The notes beneath the pieces were generated by a model. That model was not told the origin of the DNA. It saw nothing but the letters and a program-made list of their open reading frames with translations, and did not search any database. Made by a program: the position numbers and the translations under genes. Below, in pieces: positions 1 through 8,467 of a stretch of 64,000 nucleotides of DNA (positions are counted from its first letter, which is position 1; each line of letters opens with the position of its first letter). The DNA is from Plantactinospora sp. BC1 (GTDB lineage Bacteria; Actinomycetota; Actinomycetes; Mycobacteriales; Micromonosporaceae): assembly GCF_003030345.1 (NCBI RefSeq), contig NZ_CP028158.1, forward strand, positions 6,200,001 to 6,264,000. The letters run 5' to 3'.

Positions 1-1
1 G

Positions 2-622
2 ATCGGCCTCGCGCCGCTGCCCGCCGGGGTCGACTACCGGGCCGCCGGGGTGCTCGGCCTGGCCGGGGTCGCCGCGCTGGCCAGCGTGGACGCGGTCACG
101 CCGGGGCACGGCGAGACGGTGCTGATCTCCGGGGCCACCGGCGGGGTGGGCCACTACGCCGTCCAGCTCGCCGCCGCCCGGGGAGCCACGGTGATCGCCA
201 CCGCCGAGGCCGGCCCCGCCGCCGACCTGCTGCACGAACTCGGCGCCGCGCACACCGTGGACCACCGGGCCGACCTGGCCGCGCAGGTCCGCCAGCTCGC
301 CCCGAACGGCGTGGACAGCGCCGTGCACCTGGCCGGTGACCCGGAGCTGATCGCCGACCTGGTCACCCCGGAGGGCAAGTTCTCCTCCACCCTGGGGGTG
401 AGTGCCGAGCAGCTCGGCGACCGGCCGCTGAACGTCACCGCGATCGAGGCGATCCCGGACCGGATCGTGCTCGACCACCTCGCCACCGAGGCCGCCGCCG
501 ACCGGCTGCGCCCCTCCATCGCCCGCACCTATCTGCTGGACGAGGTTCCGCAGGCGTTCGCCGACTTCAACAACAGCGGTACCGTCGGCAAGCTCGCCGT
601 GGCGATCGGCTCGGCCGGATAG
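2..622 (+). CDS. MDR-family NAD(P)H oxidoreductase (quinone oxidoreductase-like), 5' end outside window
   Basis: The reading frame is open from base 2, so the N-terminal half lies upstream of the window. The visible part is the Rossmann domain and C-terminus of a medium-chain dehydrogenase/reductase: the nucleotide-binding turn reads SGATGGVG after a beta strand (VLIS), followed by a second strand ending TVIATAE. No zinc-ligand cysteines are visible, which fits the zinc-free quinone oxidoreductase branch. Such enzymes reduce quinones or enones with NADPH in the cytosol. The Crp/Fnr gene downstream is convergent, so it is not in the same operon. The family is secure; the substrate cannot be read. 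Confidence 0.88.
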   Translation: MGLAPLPAGVDYRAAGVLGLAGVAALASVDAVTPGHGETVLISGATGGVGHYAVQLAAARGATVIATAEAGPAADLLHELGAAHTVDHRADLAAQVRQLAPNGVDSAVHLAGDPELIADLVTPEGKFSSTLGVSAEQLGDRPLNVTAIEAIPDRIVLDHLATEAAADRLRPSIARTYLLDEVPQAFADFNNSGTVGKLAVAIGSAG

Positions 623-684
623 CGGCCCGACCGACCCGGCACCCGCCAGCCGCGCACCGCGCCGGCCCACCGTCGCACCGGCCT

Positions 685-815
685 GTGCGCCTCCCGGGCA
701 CGCCACCACCGGCCTGTCGCTCGCCAGCCGCGTCGTCGCCGGCCTGGCGCCCGCCAGCCGCGCCACCGCCGGCCCGTCGCTCGCCAGGCGGCCCGTTGCC
801 AGCCTGTCGGTCGGG
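685..815. repeat. Degenerate GC-rich repeat between convergent genes
   Basis: About four imperfect copies of a roughly 30-36 bp unit containing GCCGGCCTG, CGCTCGCCAGCC or close variants fill the intergenic space between the oxidoreductase and the Crp/Fnr gene. Reading frames across it are low-complexity Pro/Ala/Arg and look non-coding. It may act as a transcription barrier between the convergent genes, but no clean stem with a T-tract is present. Confidence 0.4.
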
Positions 816-834
816 GCCGGCCGCGGCACGCCCG

Positions 835-1512
835 TCAGCTCGCCGCCGTGGCGCGCGCCGCCAGGAGTTCGGGTGCCAGCACCACCACCGCACCCGGCTC
901 GACCCGGACCAGCCCGGCGTCGGCGAGGGTCCGCAGCGCCCGGTTGACCGTCACCCGGGTCATCCCGACCGACTCCGCCAGCCCCTGCTGCGCGCCGGGG
1001 AGCGGCACCCGGCGCCCGCTCCGGCCGGCCGCCGCGACGAGCCAGGCCGCCACCCGGGTCCCGGCATCGGCGTACGAGGTGCGCACCAGCTCCGCCTGCC
1101 GGTCCCGCAGCCGGCCGGCCAGGTGTCCGAGTACGTGCCGCCGCACCGCCGGTACGTCGTCGATCAGCCGGAGCAGCTCGCCGGCCGGCACCAGCCGGTA
1201 GCGCAACACGGTGGCGGCCAGCCAGGTCGCCGTGTACCCGCCGCCGTCCAGCACCGCGCTCTTGTCGACCGCGCACGGGCCGACGAAGTCGCCGAGCCGC
1301 AGCCGCTTCCCGTCGGCCGTCTCGTGCACCCCGGTCAGGGTGCCCGCCTCCACCACGATCACGTGCTCGGCGGGCTGTCCGCGTACCGCCAGCACCACGC
1401 CGGGCCGGACGGTTCGCGGCGCGGAACGGTCGAGCAGCCGGCGTAGCCGCGCCGGCCCGAGCCCGGCGAAGACGGGTACGTCGGCGAGTCGTCGCAGGTC
1501 CGTCGCTTCCAT
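835..1512 (-). CDS. Crp/Fnr-family transcriptional regulator
   Basis: This 225-residue protein has the two-domain Crp/Fnr layout. Residues about 12-125 form a cyclic-nucleotide-binding-like beta roll (starting VPVFAGLGPARLRRLL). Residues about 140-215 form the C-terminal winged helix, with recognition region LAESVGMTRVTVNRALRTLA. No cysteine cluster for an Fe-S centre is seen in the N-terminus, so it is not a classical Fnr sensor; the ligand is unknown. The length is normal for the family. It is divergent from the YciI gene with about 100 bp between starts, so it may regulate itself or that gene (inference). The last residues are alanine-rich, as is common in this GC range. Confidence 0.9.
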   Translation of the reverse strand: MEATDLRRLADVPVFAGLGPARLRRLLDRSAPRTVRPGVVLAVRGQPAEHVIVVEAGTLTGVHETADGKRLRLGDFVGPCAVDKSAVLDGGGYTATWLAATVLRYRLVPAGELLRLIDDVPAVRRHVLGHLAGRLRDRQAELVRTSYADAGTRVAAWLVAAAGRSGRRVPLPGAQQGLAESVGMTRVTVNRALRTLADAGLVRVEPGAVVVLAPELLAARATAAS

Positions 1513-1603
1513 CCCTGAATTCTTCCCGACGGGCCGGGACGGCGCCGCGCCCGGTGTGGAGCGGCTGTATCAGCGGTTACTGCGGCCACCCCTCGGGCGG
1601 CCG

Positions 1604-1609
1604 TAGGGT
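1604..1609 (+). promoter_or_regulatory. Leaderless -10 element of the YciI gene
   Basis: TAGGGT is followed by exactly six bases and the ATG at 1616, the common actinomycete leaderless arrangement. No Shine-Dalgarno sequence precedes the ATG. No clear -35 box is visible. Confidence 0.45.
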
Positions 1610-1615
1610 CTGCAC

Positions 1616-1903
1616 ATGATCGTTGTGGAACTGCGCTTCACCGGCGACCCCTCCGCCCGACTGGCGGCCCGGCCGGCCCACCGGGAACTACTGGCCCGGC
1701 TGCACGCCGAGGGCGGCCTGCTGGCGGCCGGCCCGTGGGCGGACGACTCCGGCGCCCTGCTGCTCTTCGACGCGGACGAACCGGCGGTACGGGAGGCTCT
1801 GGACGCCGACCCCTACTACCGGGCACCCGGGGTCAGCGTGGTCGCGGTGCGGCCCTGGACGCCGGTCGTCGGCGGCCCGGCGAGCCTCGGGGGCGCCGCC
1901 TGA
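1616..1903 (+). CDS. YciI-family small protein
   Basis: A 95-residue protein of the YciI/YCII superfamily (ferredoxin-like alpha+beta barrel). It begins with a strand (MIVVELRFTGDP) and has the typical helix HRELLARLHAEGGLLAAGPW and the motif family's aspartate-rich turn (FDADEPAVREALDADPY). The length is standard. YciI proteins are small cytosolic proteins of mostly unknown activity, some acting in chlorinated aromatic breakdown. The ATG is supported by a leaderless -10 box six bases upstream. It is convergent with the alpha/beta hydrolase gene, 13 bp away. Confidence 0.85.
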   Translation: MIVVELRFTGDPSARLAARPAHRELLARLHAEGGLLAAGPWADDSGALLLFDADEPAVREALDADPYYRAPGVSVVAVRPWTPVVGGPASLGGAA

Positions 1904-1916
1904 ACCACGCCGTCCG

Positions 1917-2879
1917 CTACCGGCCGGAGCGCGGCTGGCCGGACTGCGGCTGGCCGGACTGCGGCTGGCCGGACTGCGGCTGGCCGGACTGCGGCTGGCC
2001 GGACTGCGGCTGGCCGGACTGCGGCTGGCCGGACTGCGGCTGGCCGGACTGCGGCTGCCTCGGCTGCGCGGCCGACACGGCCCAGTTGAGCGCGTAGTCG
2101 GCGACCTCTTCCCAGCCGGGCTGGCCCACCGTGTAGTGCGGCCGGCCGGGAAACTCCTTGTACCCGGTGACCGCGGTGGACTTCCGGTAGCGGCCGGCGG
2201 TCGCCTTGGTGACCGACGGCGGTACCACCCGGTCGGCGCCGCCGGCGATCAGCAGCAGCGGCGCCCGCCGCTCGTTGCCGAAGTCCACCCGCATCGCGGC
2301 CCGGGGGTTCAGGTTCGCCAGCGCCGCCTCGAAGAGCACGTGTCCGGCGGCCGGTACGTGGTAGCGCCGGTAGACCCGTTCCGCCTCGGCCCGGGACATC
2401 GTGTTGGTGAAGGCGTAGTGGAACTCGTCCAGACTCAGCGGTACGGCCCGGTGCCGGTTCGCCGGGTTGCGCAGCACCGGCAGGCTGGCCCGGAGCGTGG
2501 AGAGCGGCAGCCGGACCACTCCCTTGACCGCCGCCGAGTCGATCGCGACTCCGGCCGCACCCAGCCCCCGGTCCAGCAGCATCTGGGCGAACGCGCCGCC
2601 GAACGAGTGCCCCATGATGATCGGCGGGGTGGGCAGGTCCCGGATGATCCGCTCGTAGTGGTCGACGATCTGGTCCGAGGTCAACTCGGCGATCGGGGCG
2701 GAGTCGCGGCGCAACGCCTCGACGTCGGAGTCCATGCCGGGCCAGGCCGGCGTCAGCACCTGGAACCCGGCGGCGCGGTACCGGTCGGCCCAGTGCTCCC
2801 AACTCCGGGAGGTCAGCCAGAGGCCGTGGATCAGCACGACGGTGTCGGGTCGGGTCGGTTCAGCGGGGAGAAGGGGCAT
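1917..2879 (-). CDS. Alpha/beta hydrolase with C-terminal QPQSG repeat tail
   Basis: Residues 1-270 form an alpha/beta hydrolase: oxyanion region LIHGLWLTS near residue 17, nucleophile elbow GHSFGG with Ser92, probable acid Asp216 (GGADRVVP) and catalytic His248 (GRPHYT). No signal peptide is present, so it is probably cytosolic. The substrate is unknown; the family covers esterases, haloperoxidase-like and lipase-like enzymes. Residues from about 275 are an extension of eight exact QPQSG units plus a partial one, encoded by a perfect 15-bp tandem repeat. Such a tail is not part of the fold and makes the protein about 45 residues longer than relatives. It ends in a degenerate copy and a stop, so the frame is intact. 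Confidence 0.88.
   Translation of the reverse strand: MPLLPAEPTRPDTVVLIHGLWLTSRSWEHWADRYRAAGFQVLTPAWPGMDSDVEALRRDSAPIAELTSDQIVDHYERIIRDLPTPPIIMGHSFGGAFAQMLLDRGLGAAGVAIDSAAVKGVVRLPLSTLRASLPVLRNPANRHRAVPLSLDEFHYAFTNTMSRAEAERVYRRYHVPAAGHVLFEAALANLNPRAAMRVDFGNERRAPLLLIAGGADRVVPPSVTKATAGRYRKSTAVTGYKEFPGRPHYTVGQPGWEEVADYALNWAVSAAQPRQPQSGQPQSGQPQSGQPQSGQPQSGQPQSGQPQSGQPQSGQPRSGR
1931..2050. repeat. 15-bp tandem repeat, eight perfect copies
   Basis: Unit GCGGCTGGCCGGACT is repeated eight times without a mismatch and followed by a degenerate ninth copy. It lies inside the 3' end of the alpha/beta hydrolase gene, where each copy encodes five residues. Because 15 is a multiple of three and the unit has no stop on either strand, long spurious frames run through it on both strands. 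Confidence 0.97.
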
Positions 2880-3087
2880 GATGTCCTCTTCCGCGTTCGG
2901 TGGCCGCTTCGCTTCCGGCCTGGCTGGTCCTGTTCCGATCTCGGCGCTTGCCGTCCGGTGACGGCGGTTCGCGATCTCGCCGCGGCTCGACCGTCCGCTG
3001 CCGGATACCCCTGACCGGCTGCCCCAACCCCGGCCGAGCCGGCCGTACGACCGCGCGTGGCGGACCGTACGGCCGGCGGGCCACCGG

Positions 3088-3921
3088 CTAGTGGTCGAGC
3101 TGCCGGTAGCGACGTACCGAGAGCGGCAGGAAGATCGCAGTCAGCAGTACCGGCCAGCCCAGCGCCAGCGCGACGGCGTGCCGACCGGTCCAGGAGTCAC
3201 CGCCCCAGCCCGGGTTGCCGAAGAGTTCCCGGGTGGCGGAGATCGTCGCGGAGAGCGGGTTCGCCTCGGCCACCGCCCCGAGCCAGCCCGGCATGGTCTC
3301 CGGCGAGACGAGTGCGTTGGAGAGGAACAGCACCGGCCAGACCAGGATCTGCATCGCGACCACGGCCTCCGGGTTGCGCAACAGCAGCGCGAGGTAGATG
3401 CCGGCCCAGAGCACCGCGAACCGGAGCAGCAGGAGCAGTCCGAAGCCGGCCAGTGCGGAGGCCAGGCCACCGTGCCAGCGCCAGCCGACCGCGAGTCCAC
3501 AGCCGACCATCACCGCCAGGCCGAGGGCGGCGTTGAGCAGGTCGGCGGCGCAGCGGCCGACCACCACCGCCGAGCGGGCCATCGGCATCGCCCGGAAGCG
3601 GTCGGTGATCCCCCGGGACGCGTCGGTGGCGACCGCGGTGTAGGTGGACTCGATGCCGAAGAGCATGGTCATCGCGAACATGCCCGGCATCAGGAACTCC
3701 CGGTAGTCGCCGCCGCCCGGCAGCGCCATGCCGCCGCCGAACAGGTAGCCGAACATCAGTACCACCATGATCGGGAAGAGCAGTCCGAGGACGACCTGCA
3801 CCGGTTGCCTGGCCCAGTGCGCCAGGTCGCGGCGGGTGATCGTCCAACCGTCCGCGACCGCCCAGCGCAGCCGGTGCCGGCCCTGCCCGGGCGGGGACGG
3901 GATCGTCGTCGTCGTGGTCAA
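3088..3921 (-). CDS. ABC-2 type permease (DrrB-like)
   Basis: This 277-residue membrane protein has about six hydrophobic segments, starting with VVLGLLFPIMVVLMFGYLFGGGM and ending WPVLLTAIFLPLSVRRYR, as in ABC2 permeases of drug exporters. The conserved stretch ITDRFRAMPMARSAVVVGR matches the DrrB/ABC-2 signature region. Its ATG overlaps the stop of the upstream ATPase gene by four bases, so the two are translationally coupled and form one exporter. Together with the divergent TetR gene this is a typical drug- or metabolite-efflux cassette; the substrate is unknown. Confidence 0.9.
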   Translation of the reverse strand: MTTTTTIPSPPGQGRHRLRWAVADGWTITRRDLAHWARQPVQVVLGLLFPIMVVLMFGYLFGGGMALPGGGDYREFLMPGMFAMTMLFGIESTYTAVATDASRGITDRFRAMPMARSAVVVGRCAADLLNAALGLAVMVGCGLAVGWRWHGGLASALAGFGLLLLLRFAVLWAGIYLALLLRNPEAVVAMQILVWPVLFLSNALVSPETMPGWLGAVAEANPLSATISATRELFGNPGWGGDSWTGRHAVALALGWPVLLTAIFLPLSVRRYRQLDH

Positions 3922-4964
3922 GGTGCCACCTTCCGCTGCTCGTCGTCGGTCCGCCCGCCGGGCCCAATGTGGAGTTCGCCGGGCTTTGGATTCGAGGGTC
4001 GGGTGCCGGTGCTGGTGCGGCTGCCGGTGAGGTGCAGGAAGACCTCGTCCAGGGTCGGCCGGCGCAGCGCGATGTCCTCGGCCGCGATGCCGTGCTCGTC
4101 CAGGCCGCGTACCAGCGCGGTGAGGGTGCCGATCCGGTCCCGTACCGGCGCGCTGATCCGCCGCTCGTCGTCGTCGCGTTCGACGGGACCGTCGGCGATC
4201 CGGCCGAGCAGCGTGGCCGCCGCCGGCAGGTCGTCGAGCCGGTGCAGGAGTACGTCGATCCGGTCGCCGCCGAGCCGGCTCTTCAGGGCGTCCGGCGTAC
4301 CGTCGGCGACGATCCGACCGGCGTCGACGACCGAGATCCGGTCGGCGAGCTGGTCGGCCTCGTCGAGGTACTGGGTGGTGAGCAGCACCGTCGTACCGGC
4401 GTCCACCAGGGCCCGTACCGCCTCCCAGACCTCGTTGCGTCCGCGCGGGTCCAGCCCGGTCGTCGGCTCGTCGAGGAAGAGCACCGGCGGGGCCAGGATC
4501 AGCCCGGCGGCCAGGTCGAGCCGGCGCCGCACCCCGCCCGAGTACCGGCCGACCGGCCGGTCACCGGTGTCGGCCAGGCCGAACCGGTCCAGCAGTTCGT
4601 CCGCCCGACGGTCGGCGACGGCACCGGGCAGGTGGTAGAGCCGGCCGAACATCGCCAGGTTCTGCCGGCCGGAGAGGATCTCGTCGACCGCCGCGTGCTG
4701 GCCGACCAGCCCGATCCGGTAGCGGACCTGGTCGGGCTGGCGGGCCACGTCGTAGCCGGCCACCTCGGCCCGTCCGGCGTCGAACCGGAGCAGGGTGGCG
4801 AGGATGCGTACCGCCGTGGTCTTGCCGGCGCCGTTCGGCCCGAGCAGGCCGTGCACCGTACCGGTGGGGACGTGCAGGTCGAGCCCGTCCAGGGCGAGCC
4901 GGTCGCCGTACCGCTTGCGCAGCCCCTCGGTCCGGATCGCGAGAGCGTTGTCGTGCATGACCAC
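3918..4964 (-). CDS. ABC exporter ATP-binding protein, daunorubicin-resistance (DrrA) family
   Basis: The 348-residue ATPase shows Walker A GPNGAGKTT (residues 42-50), Q-loop region VGQHAAVDEILSGRQNL, signature YSGGVRRRLDLA (141-152), Walker B and D-loop LFLDEPTTGLD (162-172) and the H-loop change TTQYLDEAD that marks the DrrA subfamily. The C-terminal 90 residues carry the DrrA extension ending RRPTLDEVFLHLTG. It powers the DrrB-like permease encoded directly downstream. The ATG region MVMHDN has further methionines, so the exact start is uncertain by a few codons. Likely repressed by the divergent TetR protein. Confidence 0.92.
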   Translation of the reverse strand: MVMHDNALAIRTEGLRKRYGDRLALDGLDLHVPTGTVHGLLGPNGAGKTTAVRILATLLRFDAGRAEVAGYDVARQPDQVRYRIGLVGQHAAVDEILSGRQNLAMFGRLYHLPGAVADRRADELLDRFGLADTGDRPVGRYSGGVRRRLDLAAGLILAPPVLFLDEPTTGLDPRGRNEVWEAVRALVDAGTTVLLTTQYLDEADQLADRISVVDAGRIVADGTPDALKSRLGGDRIDVLLHRLDDLPAAATLLGRIADGPVERDDDERRISAPVRDRIGTLTALVRGLDEHGIAAEDIALRRPTLDEVFLHLTGSRTSTGTRPSNPKPGELHIGPGGRTDDEQRKVAP

Positions 4965-5001
4965 CCCAAATCATGTACACCGTATAGAGTTGACGCGCAA
5001 C

Positions 5002-5017
5002 TATAGCGTACGCTGTA
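5002..5017. promoter_or_regulatory. Likely TetR operator between the DrrAB-type exporter and the TetR gene
   Basis: The 16 bases form a palindrome with one mismatched pair; its core AGCGTACGCT is perfect. A TTGACG box lies just upstream (4990-4995), and a related element, GTACACCGTA (4976-4985), sits closer to the exporter start. The site is in the only intergenic space between the divergent genes, where a TetR protein would repress both. Inference from symmetry and position. Confidence 0.5.
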
Positions 5018-5046
5018 AGGAATTCAAGTCCGGGGAGAATGGCGAG

Positions 5047-5835
5047 GTGACGACGGAGTACAGCGGCAGTGGCGACCCGAAGCGGAGCATGGAACTGCTC
5101 TGGGGCGGGCCGGAACGCCCGCGCCGGGGACCGAAACCCAAGCTCACGGTGGACCAGATCGTCCAGGCGGCGATCGAGATCGCCGACGCCGAGGGGCTGC
5201 CGGCGCTCTCCATGCGGCGGGTCGCCGACGAGCTCGGGGTCACCGCGATGTCGCTGTACACGTACGTGCCGGGCAAGGCCGAGCTGATCGACGTGATGTT
5301 CGACACCGTGCATGCCCGGGCCGCCACCCCGGAGGACGACCAGGGCGACTGGCGGAGCCGGCTCGAACGGCTGGCCCGGGAGAACTGGGACCGCTACCTC
5401 CGGCACCCCTGGCTGCTCCAGGTCGCGACCAGCCTTCCGGTGCTCGGCCCCAACTCGGTGGCCAAGTACGACCGGGAGCTCACCGTCGTCGCCGGGCTCG
5501 GCCTGACCGACATCGAGATGGACCTCCTGGTCGGCCTGGTCTCCGACTACGTGCACGGCGCGGTACGCGGCGCCGTGGAGGCCGCCCAGATGCAGCGCCG
5601 CACCGGGATGACCGTGCAGGAGTGGTGGGAGCGCTTCGCACCCCTGCTGGAGCAGGTCTTCGACGCCGAGCGCTACCCCGTGGCGGCCCGGGTCGGCGCG
5701 GCGGCCGGTGCCGAGCACGACGCCCCGGCCGACCCGGCCCGGTCGTTCGAGTTCGGGCTGCAACGAGTGCTGGACGGGATCGAGGCGTTCGTCCGGAGCC
5801 GGGCCGGGCAACAGGGGCTTGCCGAGCGACCCTGA
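5047..5835 (+). CDS. TetR-family repressor with tetracycline-repressor-type C-terminal domain
   Basis: From the GTG at 5047 the protein has 262 residues. That start has GGGGAG nine bases upstream; an ATG at 5090 is the alternative. The N-terminal HTH reads LSMRRVADELGVTAMSLYTYVPGKAELIDVM in two adjacent stretches, typical of the TetR branch with the TetR_C_1 ligand domain. The proline-rich basic segment RPRRGPKPKLTVDQIV precedes it. It is divergent from the DrrAB-type exporter genes and very probably controls them in response to the exported compound. Two further stop-free codons upstream of 5047 belong to the intergenic region and lack an RBS. Confidence 0.9.
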   Translation: MTTEYSGSGDPKRSMELLWGGPERPRRGPKPKLTVDQIVQAAIEIADAEGLPALSMRRVADELGVTAMSLYTYVPGKAELIDVMFDTVHARAATPEDDQGDWRSRLERLARENWDRYLRHPWLLQVATSLPVLGPNSVAKYDRELTVVAGLGLTDIEMDLLVGLVSDYVHGAVRGAVEAAQMQRRTGMTVQEWWERFAPLLEQVFDAERYPVAARVGAAAGAEHDAPADPARSFEFGLQRVLDGIEAFVRSRAGQQGLAERP

Positions 5836-5878
5836 CGGGTGTTGGCTGAGATCCTTTCCGGTTCCCGCTGGGGGTGAC

Positions 5879-7117
5879 GTGCCGCCGTCCCTCGACGACC
5901 CCGCCGCGCTGCGCCGTGGCCGGGTCGCGGTGTCGCTGCTCTTCCTGCTCTTCGGGATGGCGATCGGCACCTGGACGGCCCGGATCCCCGCGGTCAAGGA
6001 GAGTCTGGGGCTGAGCGACGGCCAGCTCAGCGTCGGCCTGCTCGGGCTCGCCGCCGGCGCCATCACCGGCATGCAGTTCACCGGGCGCCTGGTCGACCGG
6101 TACGGCAGCGTCCGGGTGATGCTGCCGGTGGCCTTCGCCGAGGGCGGCTGCCTGCTGCTGCCCGGCTACGCCGGCAACCTCGGCACGCTGACCCTGGCGC
6201 TCTTCGTCTTCGGCACGGTGCACGGCACCCTCAACATCGCGATGAACGCCAACGCGGTCGAGGTGGAGCGCGCGCGGGGTCGCCCGATGCTCTCGTCGTG
6301 CCACGCGGTCTACAGCATCGGCGGTTTCCTCGGTGCGGCGCTCGGCGGGCTCTTCGCCCGCGCCGACGCCAGCGTCGTCGCCACGCTGTGGACGACCGCG
6401 CTGGTCGCGCTCGGTCTCGCCACCTGGGGCGCCCGCTGGGCACTGCCACACGCCGGGCAGGCCGGGACGCCGCCGACCGCCACATCCGCCGACGCCGCCG
6501 CCGAGAGCGACACCGTGGCGCGGCGGGAGCCGCCGGGGGTGCTGTTCCTCGGCGTACTGGCATTCTGTTGCCTGGTCGGCGAGGGCGCCGCCGCCGACTG
6601 GAGCACCGTGTATCTGCGCGACAACCTGGGCAGCGACCCCGGCTTCGCCGCCGCCGCGTTCGCGGCATTCTCGATCATGATGACCGCCGGCCGGCTCGTC
6701 GGCGACCGGCTGGCCGCCGCCCTTGGCCCGGTCGTCCTGGTACGCGGCTGCGGGATCCTCGCCGCCGTCGGGCTCGGCGGCGCGCTCGTGCTCGACCACC
6801 CGGTCGCCGGATTGCTCGGATTCGGCTGCCTCGGTGCCGGCCTGTCCTGCATCGCGCCGCAGGTCTTCTCGGCCGCCGGCAACCGGGACCCGAGTCAGGC
6901 CGGCCGAGCGCTGGCCCGGGTCGCCGGCCTGGGGTACCTCGGTTTCCTGGTCGGACCGGTGGTGATCGGCGGCGTCGCCGAACTCTCCGGGCTGCCCCGC
7001 GCCCTGGCGATCCCCGCCCTGCTCGCGCTCTTCGTCGCGCTGGCCGCCGGAGCGGTCCGGCCCCGTCCGGAGCGGCCGCGCCCCGCCGAGCCGGTCAGTT
7101 CGGAGCCACGATCCTGA
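5879..7117 (+). CDS. Major facilitator superfamily transporter (YbjJ-like)
   Basis: The 412-residue product has twelve hydrophobic stretches and the family-typical opening FGMAIGTWTARIPAVKESLG followed by LSDGQLSVGLLGLAAG. The loop motif GRLVDRYGSVRVM between helices 2 and 3 is the MFS A-motif region. I placed the start at the GTG at 5879, preceded by GCTGGGGG; the frame is open further upstream but overlaps the TetR gene and lacks an RBS there. It lies 43 bp after the TetR gene on the same strand and may be co-transcribed with it. Substrate unknown. Its 3' end overlaps the convergent AlkZ-like gene by 23 bp. Confidence 0.88.
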   Translation: MPPSLDDPAALRRGRVAVSLLFLLFGMAIGTWTARIPAVKESLGLSDGQLSVGLLGLAAGAITGMQFTGRLVDRYGSVRVMLPVAFAEGGCLLLPGYAGNLGTLTLALFVFGTVHGTLNIAMNANAVEVERARGRPMLSSCHAVYSIGGFLGAALGGLFARADASVVATLWTTALVALGLATWGARWALPHAGQAGTPPTATSADAAAESDTVARREPPGVLFLGVLAFCCLVGEGAAADWSTVYLRDNLGSDPGFAAAAFAAFSIMMTAGRLVGDRLAAALGPVVLVRGCGILAAVGLGGALVLDHPVAGLLGFGCLGAGLSCIAPQVFSAAGNRDPSQAGRALARVAGLGYLGFLVGPVVIGGVAELSGLPRALAIPALLALFVALAAGAVRPRPERPRPAEPVSSEPRS

Positions 7118-8327
7118 CCTCGGGCCGGCACTCCTCGCCGGCCAGGAAGCGGAGCAGGCCCACCCCCTCGACGGTCAGCGCCTCGGCGTCCACACCGGAG
7201 AGTCGGGCGAACGGCTCGACGGTGAGCAGGGCGCTGTCCCGCTCGATGGCGGTCGTCCAGATGCCGGCGGTGACGCCGTCGAGCAGGAGGCCCCGGGGCA
7301 GTTGGCCGTTTCGGACGGCCGATCGGGCGCGGAACTCGTCGGTGAGCACCCGGGACCGGTCGGCGTACGAGAGCAGCAGGTTGTCGAAGTCGTAGAGGAA
7401 CCGGGGCGGCGCCGGAACGTCCGGGTCGGGGCGTACGGCGTCGGGCAGGTCGAAAAGCTCGGCGCCGCTCTCGTCGCGGAAGGTGACCAGGCTCGGGCGC
7501 AGCCGCTCCAGCACCTCGGCGAGCCGGGTCAGGCCGGACCAGACCTGCACGTCGCGCACGCTGGCCGGGCCGAAGGCGGCCAGGTAGCGCAGGACCAGCT
7601 CCTCCACCGAGCGGGCCGATCCCTCGACGGAGCGGGCCGCTTCCTCGACGGAGCGGGCCGCTTCCTCGACGGAGCGGGCCGCTTCCTCGACGGAGCGGGC
7701 CGCTTCCTCGACGGAGCGGGCCGCTTCCTCGACGGAGGCTGCCCGGGGCGGCGCGACGCCGAGCCAGTGCTCGACGCTCTGGTGCGCGGCGAGCGCGCTG
7801 CGGCCCCAGACGCCCCGGGGCGGCACCTGGACCAGCGGCACCCAGGCCCGGACCGCCTGCGCCAGCGCGGCCGGATCGCGGTCCGGCCACCGCCTGCCCA
7901 GTGCCGTGCCGAGCTGCCCGAGAGTCAGCGGTCGCTCGTCTAGCAGCTCGCGACCGGCCGCGACGACCTCGTCGCGGGGCAGGCCGGCCAGCCGCCGCCC
8001 GTAGGTGTGCGCCGTGCCGCGCTCGATCACCGGCTGCAACAGGGGTCGCAGCGCCAGCGCGTCGGCGGCGGTGACCAGGTGGATGGTCGAGCGCATCAGC
8101 GCGATCCGGACCGCCTCCCGGGTGGTCAGCAGCTCCGCCACCGCCTCGGGGCGGCAGTCGCGCAGCCGGCTCCAGAAGCCGACGTACCAGGTGTGCGGGG
8201 TCTGGGCCTGCATGCCGACCAGGTGCTCCAGCAGCTCGGCCGGCCTCCGGTCCGCGCGGGCCAGCAGGAGCTGACGGTGCAGGGTGGCCCGGTTGAGCGC
8301 CCGACGGGTCAGCACTGGGGCGTTCAT
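7095..8327 (-). CDS. AlkZ/YcaQ-like winged-helix protein (HTH_42 family) with internal repeat
   Basis: A 410-residue protein of the HTH_42 superfamily, which includes the DNA glycosylases AlkZ and YcaQ that unhook DNA crosslinks. The N-terminus LTRRALNRATLHRQLLL and the motif MQAQTP (residues about 39-44) match the QxQ catalytic motif of that family. Winged-helix modules follow (for example PLTLGQLGTALGRRW). Between residues about 199 and 240 a run of six RSVEEA-like heptads, encoded by a 21-bp tandem repeat, is inserted in a surface segment. Whether this protein has glycosylase activity or is only a DNA-binding paralogue is not decided by sequence. The ATG at 8327 follows an uninformative leader. 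Confidence 0.85.
   Translation of the reverse strand: MNAPVLTRRALNRATLHRQLLLARADRRPAELLEHLVGMQAQTPHTWYVGFWSRLRDCRPEAVAELLTTREAVRIALMRSTIHLVTAADALALRPLLQPVIERGTAHTYGRRLAGLPRDEVVAAGRELLDERPLTLGQLGTALGRRWPDRDPAALAQAVRAWVPLVQVPPRGVWGRSALAAHQSVEHWLGVAPPRAASVEEAARSVEEAARSVEEAARSVEEAARSVEEAARSVEGSARSVEELVLRYLAAFGPASVRDVQVWSGLTRLAEVLERLRPSLVTFRDESGAELFDLPDAVRPDPDVPAPPRFLYDFDNLLLSYADRSRVLTDEFRARSAVRNGQLPRGLLLDGVTAGIWTTAIERDSALLTVEPFARLSGVDAEALTVEGVGLLRFLAGEECRPEVRIVAPN
7608..7733. repeat. 21-bp tandem repeat, five perfect copies plus one degenerate
   Basis: Five identical 21-bp units beginning GGAGCGGGCCGCTTCCTCGA lie at 7629-7733, with one diverged copy at 7608-7628. On the minus strand each encodes seven residues of the AlkZ-like protein (A-R-S-V-E-E-A). 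The frame is kept. Confidence 0.95.
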
Positions 8328-8422
8328 CTGGAGCCCGTCCCGGTCATCGAGGTTGTCAACTTCCTGTCGCCGGTCAGATCAGCAGCCAGACCATACCGAG
8401 ATCCCCCGACACGGCCGCATCG

Positions 8423-8451
8423 TTGCCCACCTCGGCGGTACTGGATATATT
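8423..8451 (+). promoter_or_regulatory. Sigma-70-type promoter of the SGNH-GT2 genes
   Basis: TTGCCC at 8423-8428 and TATATT at 8446-8451 are separated by 17 bp, a good match to the housekeeping promoter pattern in an otherwise GC-rich stretch. The expected start of transcription near 8458 lies just before the LacI-like operator. Confidence 0.55.
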
Positions 8452-8467
8452 TACCTTCATCATCATG

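Noticed and set aside
1623-3014. Long plus-strand frame of 463 codons across the 15-bp repeat
   Set aside because: It is antisense to the alpha/beta hydrolase, stays open only because the repeat lacks stops in all frames, and has no family motif.
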